Positions 1 through 6,763 of a stretch of 7,505 nucleotides of DNA are shown one piece after another. The stretch is from Bacteroidota bacterium (GTDB taxonomy: Bacteria > Bacteroidota > Bacteroidia > NS11-12g > UBA9320), in contig JAHEKB010000109.1 in NCBI GenBank assembly GCA_024638525.1, forward strand, positions 1 to 7,505, in the 5' to 3' direction. The translations under genes and the position numbers were made by a program. Positions within the stretch are counted from its first letter, which is position 1, and each line of letters starts with the position of its first letter. The notes under the pieces are model-generated. The model was not told where the DNA came from, did no database searches, and saw nothing but the letters and a program-made list of their open reading frames with translations.

Positions 1-1
1 A

Positions 2-184
2 GTCTGGATCTTCTTTTTGGTATTTAGCATTAAAGACCGTTCATCTAAAGGGGATGAACAGGTGCTATGGGTAATTGTATTGATCTTCTTTAATTTTATT
101 GCACTGCCCCTTTATTGGTACTTTAGGATGTGGAAGAATCCAAATTTTAATCTTGTGGAAGAATTGACAGATAGGACTAATTGA
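2..184 (+). CDS. C-terminal fragment of a small membrane protein (5' end outside window)
   Basis: An open frame enters from the left edge and stops at TGA 182-184, giving the last 60 residues of a protein whose start is not in the window. The visible part is the end of one hydrophobic helix (WIFFLVFS), a short charged loop (KDRSSKGDEQ), a second helix of about 20 residues (residues 21-41, with LWVIVLIFFNFIALPLYWYF), and a polar tail rich in Asn and Glu. A Trp-led helix with an 'LPLYWY' end recalls the two-helix PLDc_N-type membrane segment, but the match is loose and I do not assign a function. The next gene starts one base after this stop (TGA T ATG), so the two are almost certainly co-transcribed and probably translationally coupled. 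That tight linkage, together with the sustained coding-like composition, is the main reason to believe this short frame is real. Confidence 0.6.
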   Translation, partial: VWIFFLVFSIKDRSSKGDEQVLWVIVLIFFNFIALPLYWYFRMWKNPNFNLVEELTDRTN

Positions 185-185
185 T

Positions 186-698
186 ATGAAAACTCGCCAT
201 ATAATAAAGCTGAGTTTAATACTCGCAGGAACATATAATCTGCTTTTAGCCGTGCAATCAGTGGCTATATTTATTTCTAGTTTACTTCAATATGGATGGT
301 CTCCTATTAGTTCAACCACTTTAGCATCTAGCCTATATATCATCGTCATATGCTTTTTTTTAATATTCAGAAGCGATACGGTAATCCAACTAATGAGACT
401 GGAAAATGGATTTAAAGAAAGTGAAATTCGCTTTGATATGAGCCAATTTGAAACACTTTTAAAAATAGTCGTTGTACTCGTTGGGCTTTGGGCTATTGCC
501 AGCTCATTTCCATCGCTTTTGGCTGAACTCATCTATGTGATTAGAGAGGAAAATATAGCAGATGCCGCGCTCAATCACCAAAACGCATATCGTTGGATAC
601 TTGAAAGCATCTTCCGCTTAATTTTTGGGTTCTTATTGTTATTCAATTACAACAGAATATCTCGGTGGATTACAGGGCAAAATTCATTAGAGCAATAG
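186..698 (+). CDS. Hypothetical four-helix inner-membrane protein, 170 aa
   Basis: I do not recognise this protein. The sequence shows a short positively charged N-terminus (MKTRHIIK) and four hydrophobic stretches at roughly residues 9-33, 44-62, 92-113 and 137-153. Between helices 2 and 3 is a polar loop (about 63-90) with several Arg and Glu residues, and a second polar loop (114-136) follows helix 3. The tail is short and charged. No enzyme motif, metal site or known transporter signature is visible. By the positive-inside pattern, the N-terminus and the Arg-containing segment 'NRISRWITGQ' near the C-terminus are probably cytoplasmic. It sits 1 bp after the preceding membrane-protein gene and 7 bp before uvrC, which points to one transcript. 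The operon position need not mean a role in DNA repair, since such gene strings in this phylum often mix unrelated functions. The ATG start gives a normal N-terminus; no Shine-Dalgarno sequence is present. Confidence 0.8.
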   Translation: MKTRHIIKLSLILAGTYNLLLAVQSVAIFISSLLQYGWSPISSTTLASSLYIIVICFFLIFRSDTVIQLMRLENGFKESEIRFDMSQFETLLKIVVVLVGLWAIASSFPSLLAELIYVIREENIADAALNHQNAYRWILESIFRLIFGFLLLFNYNRISRWITGQNSLEQ

Positions 699-705
699 TT
701 TCAAT

Positions 706-2514
706 TTGAGCAAAGACAAAGGAATACCGCCCTTTAAGGCCAAACTAAAGTTACTTCCAGACGAACCCGGCGTCTATAAGTTTCTCGATGTCAACGGAGA
801 GGTAATCTATATAGGTAAAGCCAAAAGCCTCAAGAAAAGGGTGAGTTCATATTTTAACAAACAGGCCTTTGAAAATCGCAAAACCAAGGTGCTCGTCAGT
901 AAGATAAAAGACCTTAATGTTACCGTTGTTCCTTCTGAGCTTGAAGCTCTATTGCTTGAAAATAGTTTAATCAAGGAGTTTCAACCTAAGTACAATATCA
1001 ATCTCAAGGACGACAAATCCTTTCCTTTGATCAAGATCACTAACGAGCGTTTTCCAAAAATATACCCCATGCGCAATCCCATAGCTGATGGATCTGAGTA
1101 CTTTGGCCCGTACGCTTCTGTAAAGCTTATGCATGTGGTGCTCGAGTTGTGTAAGCAGTTATATCCCATTCGCAATTGCAATCTAAACTTGAGTCAAAAG
1201 AATATAGATGCCGGAAAGTTTAAAGTATGTCTTGAATATCAAATTGGGAATTGCAAAGGCCCTTGTGAAGGTCTGGAATCTGAAGACGAGTATAATGAAA
1301 GCATACAGCATATCAGACATATTCTAAGGGGCAACCTCAAAGAAGTCAAGGTACACCTCAAAGAAAAGATGGATCGAGCAGCGGGCAACTGGCAGTATGA
1401 GCAGGCCAATCGATTCAAGAAGCGTTTAGAGCAGTTAGAAAATTATCAAGCCCGCAGCACAGTAGTGAATCCGCGAATTCACCAAGTTGATGTCATAAAC
1501 GTTTACAGCACTTTGAGATATGCATACGTCAACTATATGCACATCTCCAACGGTATAATCATTCAATCCCGAAACTTTGAGATCAAGAAGAAAATGGATG
1601 AAGACGATATGAAGATATTGGAAACTATTTATGCTGAACTCAGAGCTTATGATCGCAACACTACTCAGACCATTGTTCCAAAGAACTTAGAGCTAGAGGG
1701 AGAATTCATTGTCCCCAAACAAGGAGATCGCAAAAAGCTCCTGGATTTGAGTTACAGAAATGCAAAGACTTATGCTCAGGAAAAGACAAAGCAATACGAA
1801 AAGTTAAATCCCGAGCTTAGGGTTGAGAGGATTCTTACCACCATAAAGCAAGATCTAAGCTTAAAAGAACTTCCATACCATATGGAGTGTTTTGATAACT
1901 CCAATTTACAAGGATCTTATCCGGTATCTGCCTGTGTTGTCTTTAAAAATGGCAAACCGTCAAAGAGGGATTATAGGCATTTTAACATAAAGACCGTTGA
2001 AGGACCAAATGACTTTGCTTCCATGAAAGAAGTGCTTCTGCGCAGATACGGAAGAATGATCAAAGAAGAAGAAAAACTCCCGCAATTAATCATTGTAGAT
2101 GGAGGCAAAGGTCAACTTTCCTCTGCAGTAGAAGCTTTGAAAGAACTTGACATTTATGGTCAAACGGCCATCGTCGGTATTGCCAAGCGACTGGAAGAGA
2201 TCTATTATCCAGAGGACCCCCTGCCCCTTTATATTGACAAGAAGTCCGAAAGTCTTAAGATTATTCAGCACATGAGGGATGAAGCACATCGATTTGGCAT
2301 TACCCACCACAGAAATCGACGCAGCAAAGGAACGGTTATCAGTGAACTTACTTCCATAAAAGGCATTGGTCAAGAAACTGCTGCAGATCTACTTCGCACG
2401 CTTAAATCGGTGGCTAAAGTTAAAAAAACAAGCAAAACTGAACTCAGCCTGATTATTGGACCCGCCAAAGCAGAACTCGTTTATAATCATTTCCATGCTA
2501 AAAAGACTCACTGA
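706..2514 (+). CDS. uvrC: UvrABC system protein C (excinuclease subunit), TTG start
   Basis: UvrC makes both incisions around a DNA lesion after UvrA and UvrB have marked it, acting in the cytoplasm with UvrB. All family domains are present in 602 residues, close to the usual ~600. The GIY-YIG nuclease domain (about 16-95) makes the 3' cut and has GVY (22-24), YIG (35-37), Arg45 and Glu85 at the catalytic positions known from Thermotoga UvrC. Cys158, Cys175, Cys183 and Cys187 form the four-cysteine set linked to an iron-sulfur cluster in E. coli UvrC. The UvrB-binding UVR segment is about 209-245. The RNase H-like domain for the 5' cut has Asp397 (CFDNSN), Asp465 (VDGGKGQ) and His528 (RDEAHRF). 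A helix-hairpin-helix region (KGIGQETA) spans about 548-590. The start must be TTG at 706: the frame is closed by TAG at 688-690 and the next in-frame Met is residue 122, beyond the nuclease domain. The gene lies 7 bp after its neighbour and overlaps pabB by 20 bp. Confidence 0.97.
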   Translation: MSKDKGIPPFKAKLKLLPDEPGVYKFLDVNGEVIYIGKAKSLKKRVSSYFNKQAFENRKTKVLVSKIKDLNVTVVPSELEALLLENSLIKEFQPKYNINLKDDKSFPLIKITNERFPKIYPMRNPIADGSEYFGPYASVKLMHVVLELCKQLYPIRNCNLNLSQKNIDAGKFKVCLEYQIGNCKGPCEGLESEDEYNESIQHIRHILRGNLKEVKVHLKEKMDRAAGNWQYEQANRFKKRLEQLENYQARSTVVNPRIHQVDVINVYSTLRYAYVNYMHISNGIIIQSRNFEIKKKMDEDDMKILETIYAELRAYDRNTTQTIVPKNLELEGEFIVPKQGDRKKLLDLSYRNAKTYAQEKTKQYEKLNPELRVERILTTIKQDLSLKELPYHMECFDNSNLQGSYPVSACVVFKNGKPSKRDYRHFNIKTVEGPNDFASMKEVLLRRYGRMIKEEEKLPQLIIVDGGKGQLSSAVEALKELDIYGQTAIVGIAKRLEEIYYPEDPLPLYIDKKSESLKIIQHMRDEAHRFGITHHRNRRSKGTVISELTSIKGIGQETAADLLRTLKSVAKVKKTSKTELSLIIGPAKAELVYNHFHAKKTH

Positions 2515-3757
2515 AATATTAGAGAAGGAGGGTCTTGCCAAATTTAAAAGGCTGTGCTACCAAATTACTCGTGAATTCGACTACGCCTGTGTTTTGGACA
2601 GCTGTCAGTTGGATTCGGGTGTATACAAAGGTAAGTACGAGTTTCTCATAGGTTTAGGGGCAGAAAGGCTAATCAACAGCTATAATGAAACGAGCATAGA
2701 TGAGTTAAAAGGTGAATGGTGTTTTGGGGTTTTCTCCTATGAATTAAAGAATAAGCTTGAAAATCTGCATAGTAAAAACAAGGCCTTTATACAACAGGAT
2801 GAGCTTGCTCTTTTTGTTCCTAAAATTGTTCTTGCGATAGATAAAAACGGCAAGATTCATCTACATAAAGGAGAGCTTTGTTTAAAGGAAGATTCACTCG
2901 AACTGGGCAAAACAAATCAACTTAAAAAACTGAATCACATAAGGCAAGAGGACTATATAGCACGCATTCATCAAATAAAGGAGCTGATCAAAGAAGGCGA
3001 TGTATACGAACTCAATTACTGCATTCAACACCAATATTCTTTTGGATCATTTGATCCTTTGAACTTTCAGCTATCCCTACTTCAACATTCTCCAGTTCCT
3101 ATGGCCTCATTCTTAAAGTGGCAAGAGCGTGCAATCTGTAGTGCGAGCATGGAACGGTTTCTGGCCAAAAACGGCGATGAGCTTTGCAGCCAACCTATAA
3201 AAGGAACCATAAAGAAAGGCCTAAGTGAAAAGGAAGACCAAGAGCTGATTCATGCCCTTTATCACTCAGAAAAAGACAGAGCTGAGAATGTGATGATTGT
3301 AGATTTAGTTCGCAATGATTTGGCTAGAATATGTAAAAGCGGGACCATCAAAGTAGAAGAGTTGTTTGGCATTTATAGCTACCTGCAATTGCATCAGATG
3401 ATTTCCACCGTTAAAGGCCGTGCAAAGTATAAAGGCATGTCAAAACTGCTCAAGGCCACTTTCCCCATGGGAAGCATGACCGGAGCACCTAAAGTGGCTG
3501 CAATGAAACACATCGACCGACTAGAAGATTTCCAGAGGGGGTGGTATTCTGGCTCGGTGGGTTATATAGAGCCGAATGGCAATTTTGATCTCAATGTTAT
3601 GATCAGAGGTTTGATCTCTGACCAATCAACAAAAAGAATATGTTATAGTGCTGGTGGAGCCATTACTATAGATTCTATTGCAGAAGGCGAATGGCTGGAA
3701 ATACTGTTAAAAACCAAGGCCATTGAAGAAATGCTAGGCTCTAGGCCGGCGTCTTGA
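2495..3757 (+). CDS. pabB: Aminodeoxychorismate synthase component I (chorismate-binding family)
   Basis: This is a chorismate-utilising enzyme. The likely reaction converts chorismate plus ammonia (from a PabA/TrpG glutaminase, not seen here) to 4-amino-4-deoxychorismate, the first committed step to p-aminobenzoate and folate. With the start at 2495 it has 420 residues. The C-terminal two thirds carry the family signatures: GDVYELN (168-174), QPIKGT (233-238), ENVMIVDLVRNDL (264-276), FPMGSMTGAPK (323-333), YSGSVGYIEPNG (351-362) and AGGAITIDS with the acidic EGEWLE (386-402). Lys236 in PIKGT is the residue that separates PabB from anthranilate synthase TrpE, which has PIAGT. Glu264 and Glu399 are the probable magnesium ligands by family analogy. 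I prefer ATG 2495 to ATG 2456, because the 13 extra residues (MDPPKQNSFIIIS) look like translated uvrC sequence and the 2495 start leaves a normal lead-in to the 'FDYACVLDS' strand. Its stop overlaps the kinase gene on the other strand. An unusual TrpE/PabB paralogue remains possible. Confidence 0.9.
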   Translation: MLKRLTEILEKEGLAKFKRLCYQITREFDYACVLDSCQLDSGVYKGKYEFLIGLGAERLINSYNETSIDELKGEWCFGVFSYELKNKLENLHSKNKAFIQQDELALFVPKIVLAIDKNGKIHLHKGELCLKEDSLELGKTNQLKKLNHIRQEDYIARIHQIKELIKEGDVYELNYCIQHQYSFGSFDPLNFQLSLLQHSPVPMASFLKWQERAICSASMERFLAKNGDELCSQPIKGTIKKGLSEKEDQELIHALYHSEKDRAENVMIVDLVRNDLARICKSGTIKVEELFGIYSYLQLHQMISTVKGRAKYKGMSKLLKATFPMGSMTGAPKVAAMKHIDRLEDFQRGWYSGSVGYIEPNGNFDLNVMIRGLISDQSTKRICYSAGGAITIDSIAEGEWLEILLKTKAIEEMLGSRPAS

Positions 3758-6353
3758 TTTTTTTACTTTGCGACACCAAAAGTTTTTGAAGGTCCTCGGC
3801 TTTAAAGGGTTTGCTCAGAAAACCATCCATACCTGCATTGAGGTACTGATCTTTACTGGAGTCATTGGCATCAGCAGTTAGAGCAATAATCACCGGGCGC
3901 TGATCTCCATACTTCTCTATAATCTTGGCTGTGGCTTCAAGTCCATCCATTTCAGGCATTTGAATGTCCATTAGGATGATATCTACTTTATTCTTCTCCA
4001 AAATTTCAAGGACTTCTAAACCGTTTTCGGCATGCAGATAATCTGTATACCCAAATTTCTCAAAAAGCTTATCGATGAATAATTTATTGAATGGGTTGTC
4101 TTCAGCCAATAAGATCTTAAGTGGGTATCCCTCGGCGATCTTGTCTTGCTTAATCGGAACTTCAGTACCATCCTCGCGATGACTAATAGGAATTTCTTTT
4201 TTGCTAGCCGAATTTGGTATTTCAACATTTAGAGTGAAATAGAAGCTGGTTCCCAAGCCTTTTTCTGAACTCAGACCAATTTCGCCGCCCATCAGTTCCA
4301 CCAATTTCTTGGAAATACTCAATCCCAGTCCTATACCACCATACTTTCTCGATGTAGAAGTATCTTCCTGTTCAAATGACTCAAAAATCTTCTTTTGCTT
4401 CTCTTCAGAGATTCCAATTCCGTCATCTATAACAGAAAACTTCAACTTCGCAATTCTGGCATCTTCGGTTTGAGCCCGGAGTAATTCATCCAGTTCTACC
4501 AATATCTTTACGCTTCCGTTTTCCGTAAATTTGATTGCATTGCTGACCAAATTGATCAACACTTGCCTGATCCGCAAAACATCTCCCCTAAACTGTTTGA
4601 TCATAGCATTGCCAATAAATTTACTGAGACTAATGCTCTTGTCTTTGGCCTGCTTTGAAAAAATGATCATAACCTCATCCAGCAATTTATCCAAATCTAT
4701 CAATGTGGTCTCGATATTCATCTTGCCCGCCTCAATCTTGGAGAAGTCTAAAATGTCATTCAAAATGGTAAGCAGATTTTCACTACTTGTCTGTATGGTC
4801 TCAACGAATTTGTGTTGTTCCTGATCCAATTTAGATTCTAAGAGTAAGCTAGCCATACCCATGATGCCATTCATTGGAGTTCTAATCTCATGGCTAGTTA
4901 CAGCGAGAAAATTTGATTTAGCTACCGATCCGGCTTCTGCCTGCTGTTTGGCGTCTTCCAAGACGGAGTTCATTTTCCTAAGCTCCTGATTTTGCTTGTT
5001 TATCAAGGAATTTCTTTGAGCTAATTCGGCATTGGCACTCTGTTTAATTCGAATTTGTCTATAAAGCAGAATGAGAAGGACAGACAAGACCAATAAGGCT
5101 CCAAATGCAGCATATCGAACAATTCTTTCTACCTGCTGTTCCCTGAAATTGATTTGCTGTTCGGCCTGCTGTGTGATATTCTCCCTTTCTCTGGCAGTCA
5201 AGTCAAGAGTGGTTTTTAAATAATTATACTGTTCAGAGGCAGTTCTTAAACTTGTTTCAGATTCAAGATCATATATGATGTTTGATTGCTCATAGGCTTT
5301 CTCAAAGTCACCTATGCTTTCATAGGCCTGCTTTAGATACGAGTGTGCCAACATTCTCTGAGGAACAGAGATTATTCTACCCCAAACCTCTTGATTCAAG
5401 AGTTCATCGGTCAGGGATATTAATTCAGTAATGTTTGACTGGCGAGAAGCCAAACCCGCACTCAGAACTAGCTGGTGCAAACTAATATACGGCTCGTCCA
5501 GTTCATCCAATCTCTGCTGTTGTACTGCCAAGTTTTGTTCAACCCTATTTAACTCATCCCTGGCCAATAGGTTACTGATCAAAGCGTGGTTTGATATTGA
5601 TTCTAAGTGATCAGAATTCAAGCTCGCTGCCAGACCAGCCAAACTCTCTAGCTGCTGATCTGATTCAGCATATTTTCCTTTGAAATTGCTTATGGAAGCT
5701 AGCAAATGATGGTAGTGAAAGCGCTCAAGTGAGCTGGTGGGTTCATCGAGTTCATCCAACCAATTCGCGGCTTGATCGTATTCCTTTAGTTCAAGGAGAT
5801 TGCCTGCCATAGCCAAATGAATTGCAGTCTGAAGACCTTGAGTAGAAGAGTCAAGTAATCTTTCGGCTTCAAAGTATGACTGAAAAGACTTGGTATAGGA
5901 TCCACGCTGATGAGCTATGATACCTTGAAATAAATGCAATTGAATCTGCAAGCTGAGATCTTCCGTTTGTCGAGCACAATACAGCGCTTCCTGTACCTTA
6001 TAGTCCTGTTGTGTATTTGACCTAAATTGAGCGAGATAAGCGCTGAGCGCCTTTGCCAATGATCCAGAAGCACTGCAGGCTTCCATCCCAACAAGCCTCA
6101 TTGCCCTGTCTGATAATTCTTGAGCCTCTTCAAACGAGTAGGTATTGATAGCGAGAAGACTCAGTTGGTTTAGAACATTTACCTCTTCTTCAAGACCTTC
6201 TGCTGTGGCCAATTGCGTTCGCAATTCAGCCTGGCTGATCTTAATATCTTCCACAGCTGTTGGCATAGGTAAGTATTGGGCATAAGTAGCCACTACTGAC
6301 CCTATAAACAGAATCGCAGAAAAGAATAATTTAGTAACAGTACGAAATAGCAT
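3741..6353 (-). CDS. Hybrid sensor histidine kinase with periplasmic TPR domain and C-terminal receiver
   Basis: A membrane-bound two-component sensor of 870 residues. A signal peptide or N-terminal anchor (about 1-26, ending ATYAQ) leads to a helical region (about 40-370) of roughly eight TPR-like hairpins, for example 135-168, 175-202, 211-242 and 330-366, probably periplasmic. One membrane helix (414-431) and a coiled coil (about 435-478) connect to the kinase. HisKA has the phospho-acceptor His488 (SHEIRTPMNG). The ATPase domain has the N box with Asn605, G1 with Asp643 (DDGIG), an F box (IFESFEQED, 657-665) and G2 (GGIGLGLSI, 672-680). The receiver (about 745-862) has Glu751/Asp752, phospho-acceptor Asp796, Thr826 and Lys848, so all catalytic residues are present. 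There is no HPt or DNA-binding domain, so the signal must pass to a separate protein not encoded here. The ligand is unknown. The segment LDELDEP occurs twice (199-205 and 282-288). The gene is monocistronic in this window. Confidence 0.95.
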   Translation of the reverse strand: MLFRTVTKLFFSAILFIGSVVATYAQYLPMPTAVEDIKISQAELRTQLATAEGLEEEVNVLNQLSLLAINTYSFEEAQELSDRAMRLVGMEACSASGSLAKALSAYLAQFRSNTQQDYKVQEALYCARQTEDLSLQIQLHLFQGIIAHQRGSYTKSFQSYFEAERLLDSSTQGLQTAIHLAMAGNLLELKEYDQAANWLDELDEPTSSLERFHYHHLLASISNFKGKYAESDQQLESLAGLAASLNSDHLESISNHALISNLLARDELNRVEQNLAVQQQRLDELDEPYISLHQLVLSAGLASRQSNITELISLTDELLNQEVWGRIISVPQRMLAHSYLKQAYESIGDFEKAYEQSNIIYDLESETSLRTASEQYNYLKTTLDLTARERENITQQAEQQINFREQQVERIVRYAAFGALLVLSVLLILLYRQIRIKQSANAELAQRNSLINKQNQELRKMNSVLEDAKQQAEAGSVAKSNFLAVTSHEIRTPMNGIMGMASLLLESKLDQEQHKFVETIQTSSENLLTILNDILDFSKIEAGKMNIETTLIDLDKLLDEVMIIFSKQAKDKSISLSKFIGNAMIKQFRGDVLRIRQVLINLVSNAIKFTENGSVKILVELDELLRAQTEDARIAKLKFSVIDDGIGISEEKQKKIFESFEQEDTSTSRKYGGIGLGLSISKKLVELMGGEIGLSSEKGLGTSFYFTLNVEIPNSASKKEIPISHREDGTEVPIKQDKIAEGYPLKILLAEDNPFNKLFIDKLFEKFGYTDYLHAENGLEVLEILEKNKVDIILMDIQMPEMDGLEATAKIIEKYGDQRPVIIALTADANDSSKDQYLNAGMDGFLSKPFKAEDLQKLLVSQSKKIKTPA

Positions 6354-6381
6354 CGTTGTAGTAGTCCTGTTAAGTATGTAA

Positions 6382-6389
6382 CAAAGGTA
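6382..6389 (-). promoter_or_regulatory. Candidate -7 element for the histidine kinase gene
   Basis: On the minus strand these bases read TACCTTTG, a full match to the TAnnTTTG -7 element known for the primary sigma factor of Bacteroidota. It is 28 bp upstream of the kinase ATG, which would put the transcription start near 6376-6379 and leave a 5' leader of about 25 nt. The matching -33 TTTG is not evident at the usual 17-21 bp spacing, so the promoter may be weak or activator-dependent. No Shine-Dalgarno sequence lies between it and the ATG, as is normal in this phylum. Confidence 0.45.
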
Positions 6390-6597
6390 AGGAATTTCAT
6401 ACTTTGAAGCCTATTTTGAATTTTCACTCATACACGGCATGAAAAAACTGCTCTATTCTGTGAACATGCTAAAAATTGGGCTTTGAATTAAAAAAAAATA
6501 AAAAACCAGATATTCATTACAAAGTATTGTTTTTCTGTAAGTTACAGAAATACTATTTAAGCATACCTGATAGCTAATGTCAATTATTTATGTAATA
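6390..6597. other. AT-rich divergent intergenic DNA without a credible gene
   Basis: This is the upstream half of the 461-bp gap between the kinase and the MATE gene. It is strongly AT-rich and includes two adjacent A-runs (6490-6498 and 6500-6505), which could bend DNA or act as an upstream promoter element. The longest + strand reading frame with an ATG that I checked (6439-6486) encodes only 15 residues. The one structured element I see is the palindrome at 6532-6550, listed separately. Confidence 0.5.
6532..6550. promoter_or_regulatory. 19-bp palindrome, candidate operator
   Basis: The sequence TTTCTGTAAGTTACAGAAA is a perfect inverted repeat with 9-bp arms around a single central G. Outside it, AGTATT (6523-6528) and AATACT (6549-6554) are also complementary, so the dyad extends imperfectly to about 32 bp. 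It is 179 bp from the kinase start, about 265 bp from the MATE start and about 75 bp upstream of the candidate leader promoter. A spacer of one base is too short for a normal RNA hairpin loop, which favours a binding site for a dimeric regulator over an RNA structure. It does not match a LexA box (CTG-N10-CAG), because here the spacing is CTG-N7-CAG. The regulator is unknown. Confidence 0.4.
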
Positions 6598-6630
6598 TTT
6601 CCATTTACTGGAATTTTTTGTCTAATTTTG
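6598..6630 (+). promoter_or_regulatory. Candidate promoter for the MATE leader / small RNA
   Basis: TAATTTTG at 6623-6630 is a full match to the TAnnTTTG -7 element of Bacteroidota. A partial -33 element (TTTC, 6598-6601) lies 21 bp upstream, within the range known for Bacteroides. Transcription would begin near 6634. An overlapping alternative exists: TTGACA at 6628-6633 followed by TACAAT (6649-6654, spacer 15) or AATAAT (6652-6657, spacer 18) resembles a classical sigma-70 promoter, with a start near 6661-6666. The first is preferred for a member of this phylum. The spacer of the first carries a small dyad, TTCCA-N5-TGGAA (6599-6613), which could be a regulator site. Confidence 0.4.
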
Positions 6631-6727
6631 ACACTAGTTAACGTTCTTTACAATAATAATAAGGTTAGATTAAATCCTATCCGCACTACTACTTGTACTA
6701 AACTACTTTCACGATGGAATATTCATT

Positions 6728-6763
6728 ATGACTATCCAGTATAATACTAGTGTTAATAGGTAG
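6728..6763 (+). CDS. Possible 11-codon leader peptide ending at the terminator
   Basis: A tiny frame starts at ATG 6728 and stops at TAG 6761-6763, encoding MTIQYNTSVNR. The stop is directly followed by the first base of the terminator stem at 6764. A still smaller frame upstream (ATG 6714, MEYSL, stop TGA 6729-6731) overlaps its start by ATGA, the arrangement of translationally coupled genes. A ribosome pausing at the second stop would cover the left arm of the terminator and allow read-through into the MATE gene. Frames of this length occur often by chance and no ribosome-binding sequence is visible, so the call rests only on position. Confidence 0.2.
   Translation: MTIQYNTSVNR

Noticed and set aside
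287..532. 81-codon minus-strand frame opposite the 170-residue membrane protein
   Set aside because: It lies wholly inside a better supported gene, has no recognisable protein features and looks like a shadow frame.
981..1181. 66-codon minus-strand frame inside uvrC
   Set aside because: It is antisense to conserved UvrC sequence, including the invariant region after the GIY-YIG domain.
2086..2373. 95-codon minus-strand frame inside uvrC
   Set aside because: It is antisense to the RNase H-like domain and HhH region; the composition is explained by the uvrC codons.
2456..2494. ATG at 2456 as the pabB start
   Set aside because: It would lengthen the overlap with uvrC to 59 bp and add 13 residues with no resemblance to the family N-terminus; ATG 2495 fits better.
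3744..3762. T-run after the pabB stop as an intrinsic terminator
   Set aside because: There are seven Ts, but the sequence before them has only small self-complementary pieces (GGCC, GCCGGC) and no proper stem-loop.
4531..4824. 97-codon plus-strand frame inside the kinase gene, and a 70-codon minus frame at 4016-4228
   Set aside because: Both overlap the HisKA/HATPase and receiver coding sequence in other frames and have no independent support.
6439..6486. 15-codon frame (MKKLLYSVNMLKIGL) in the intergenic region
   Set aside because: It is too short, and I see no promoter or coupling signal to support it.
6488..6506. A-runs as the T-tract of a minus-strand terminator
   Set aside because: No hairpin precedes them in the minus direction and no minus-strand gene ends there.
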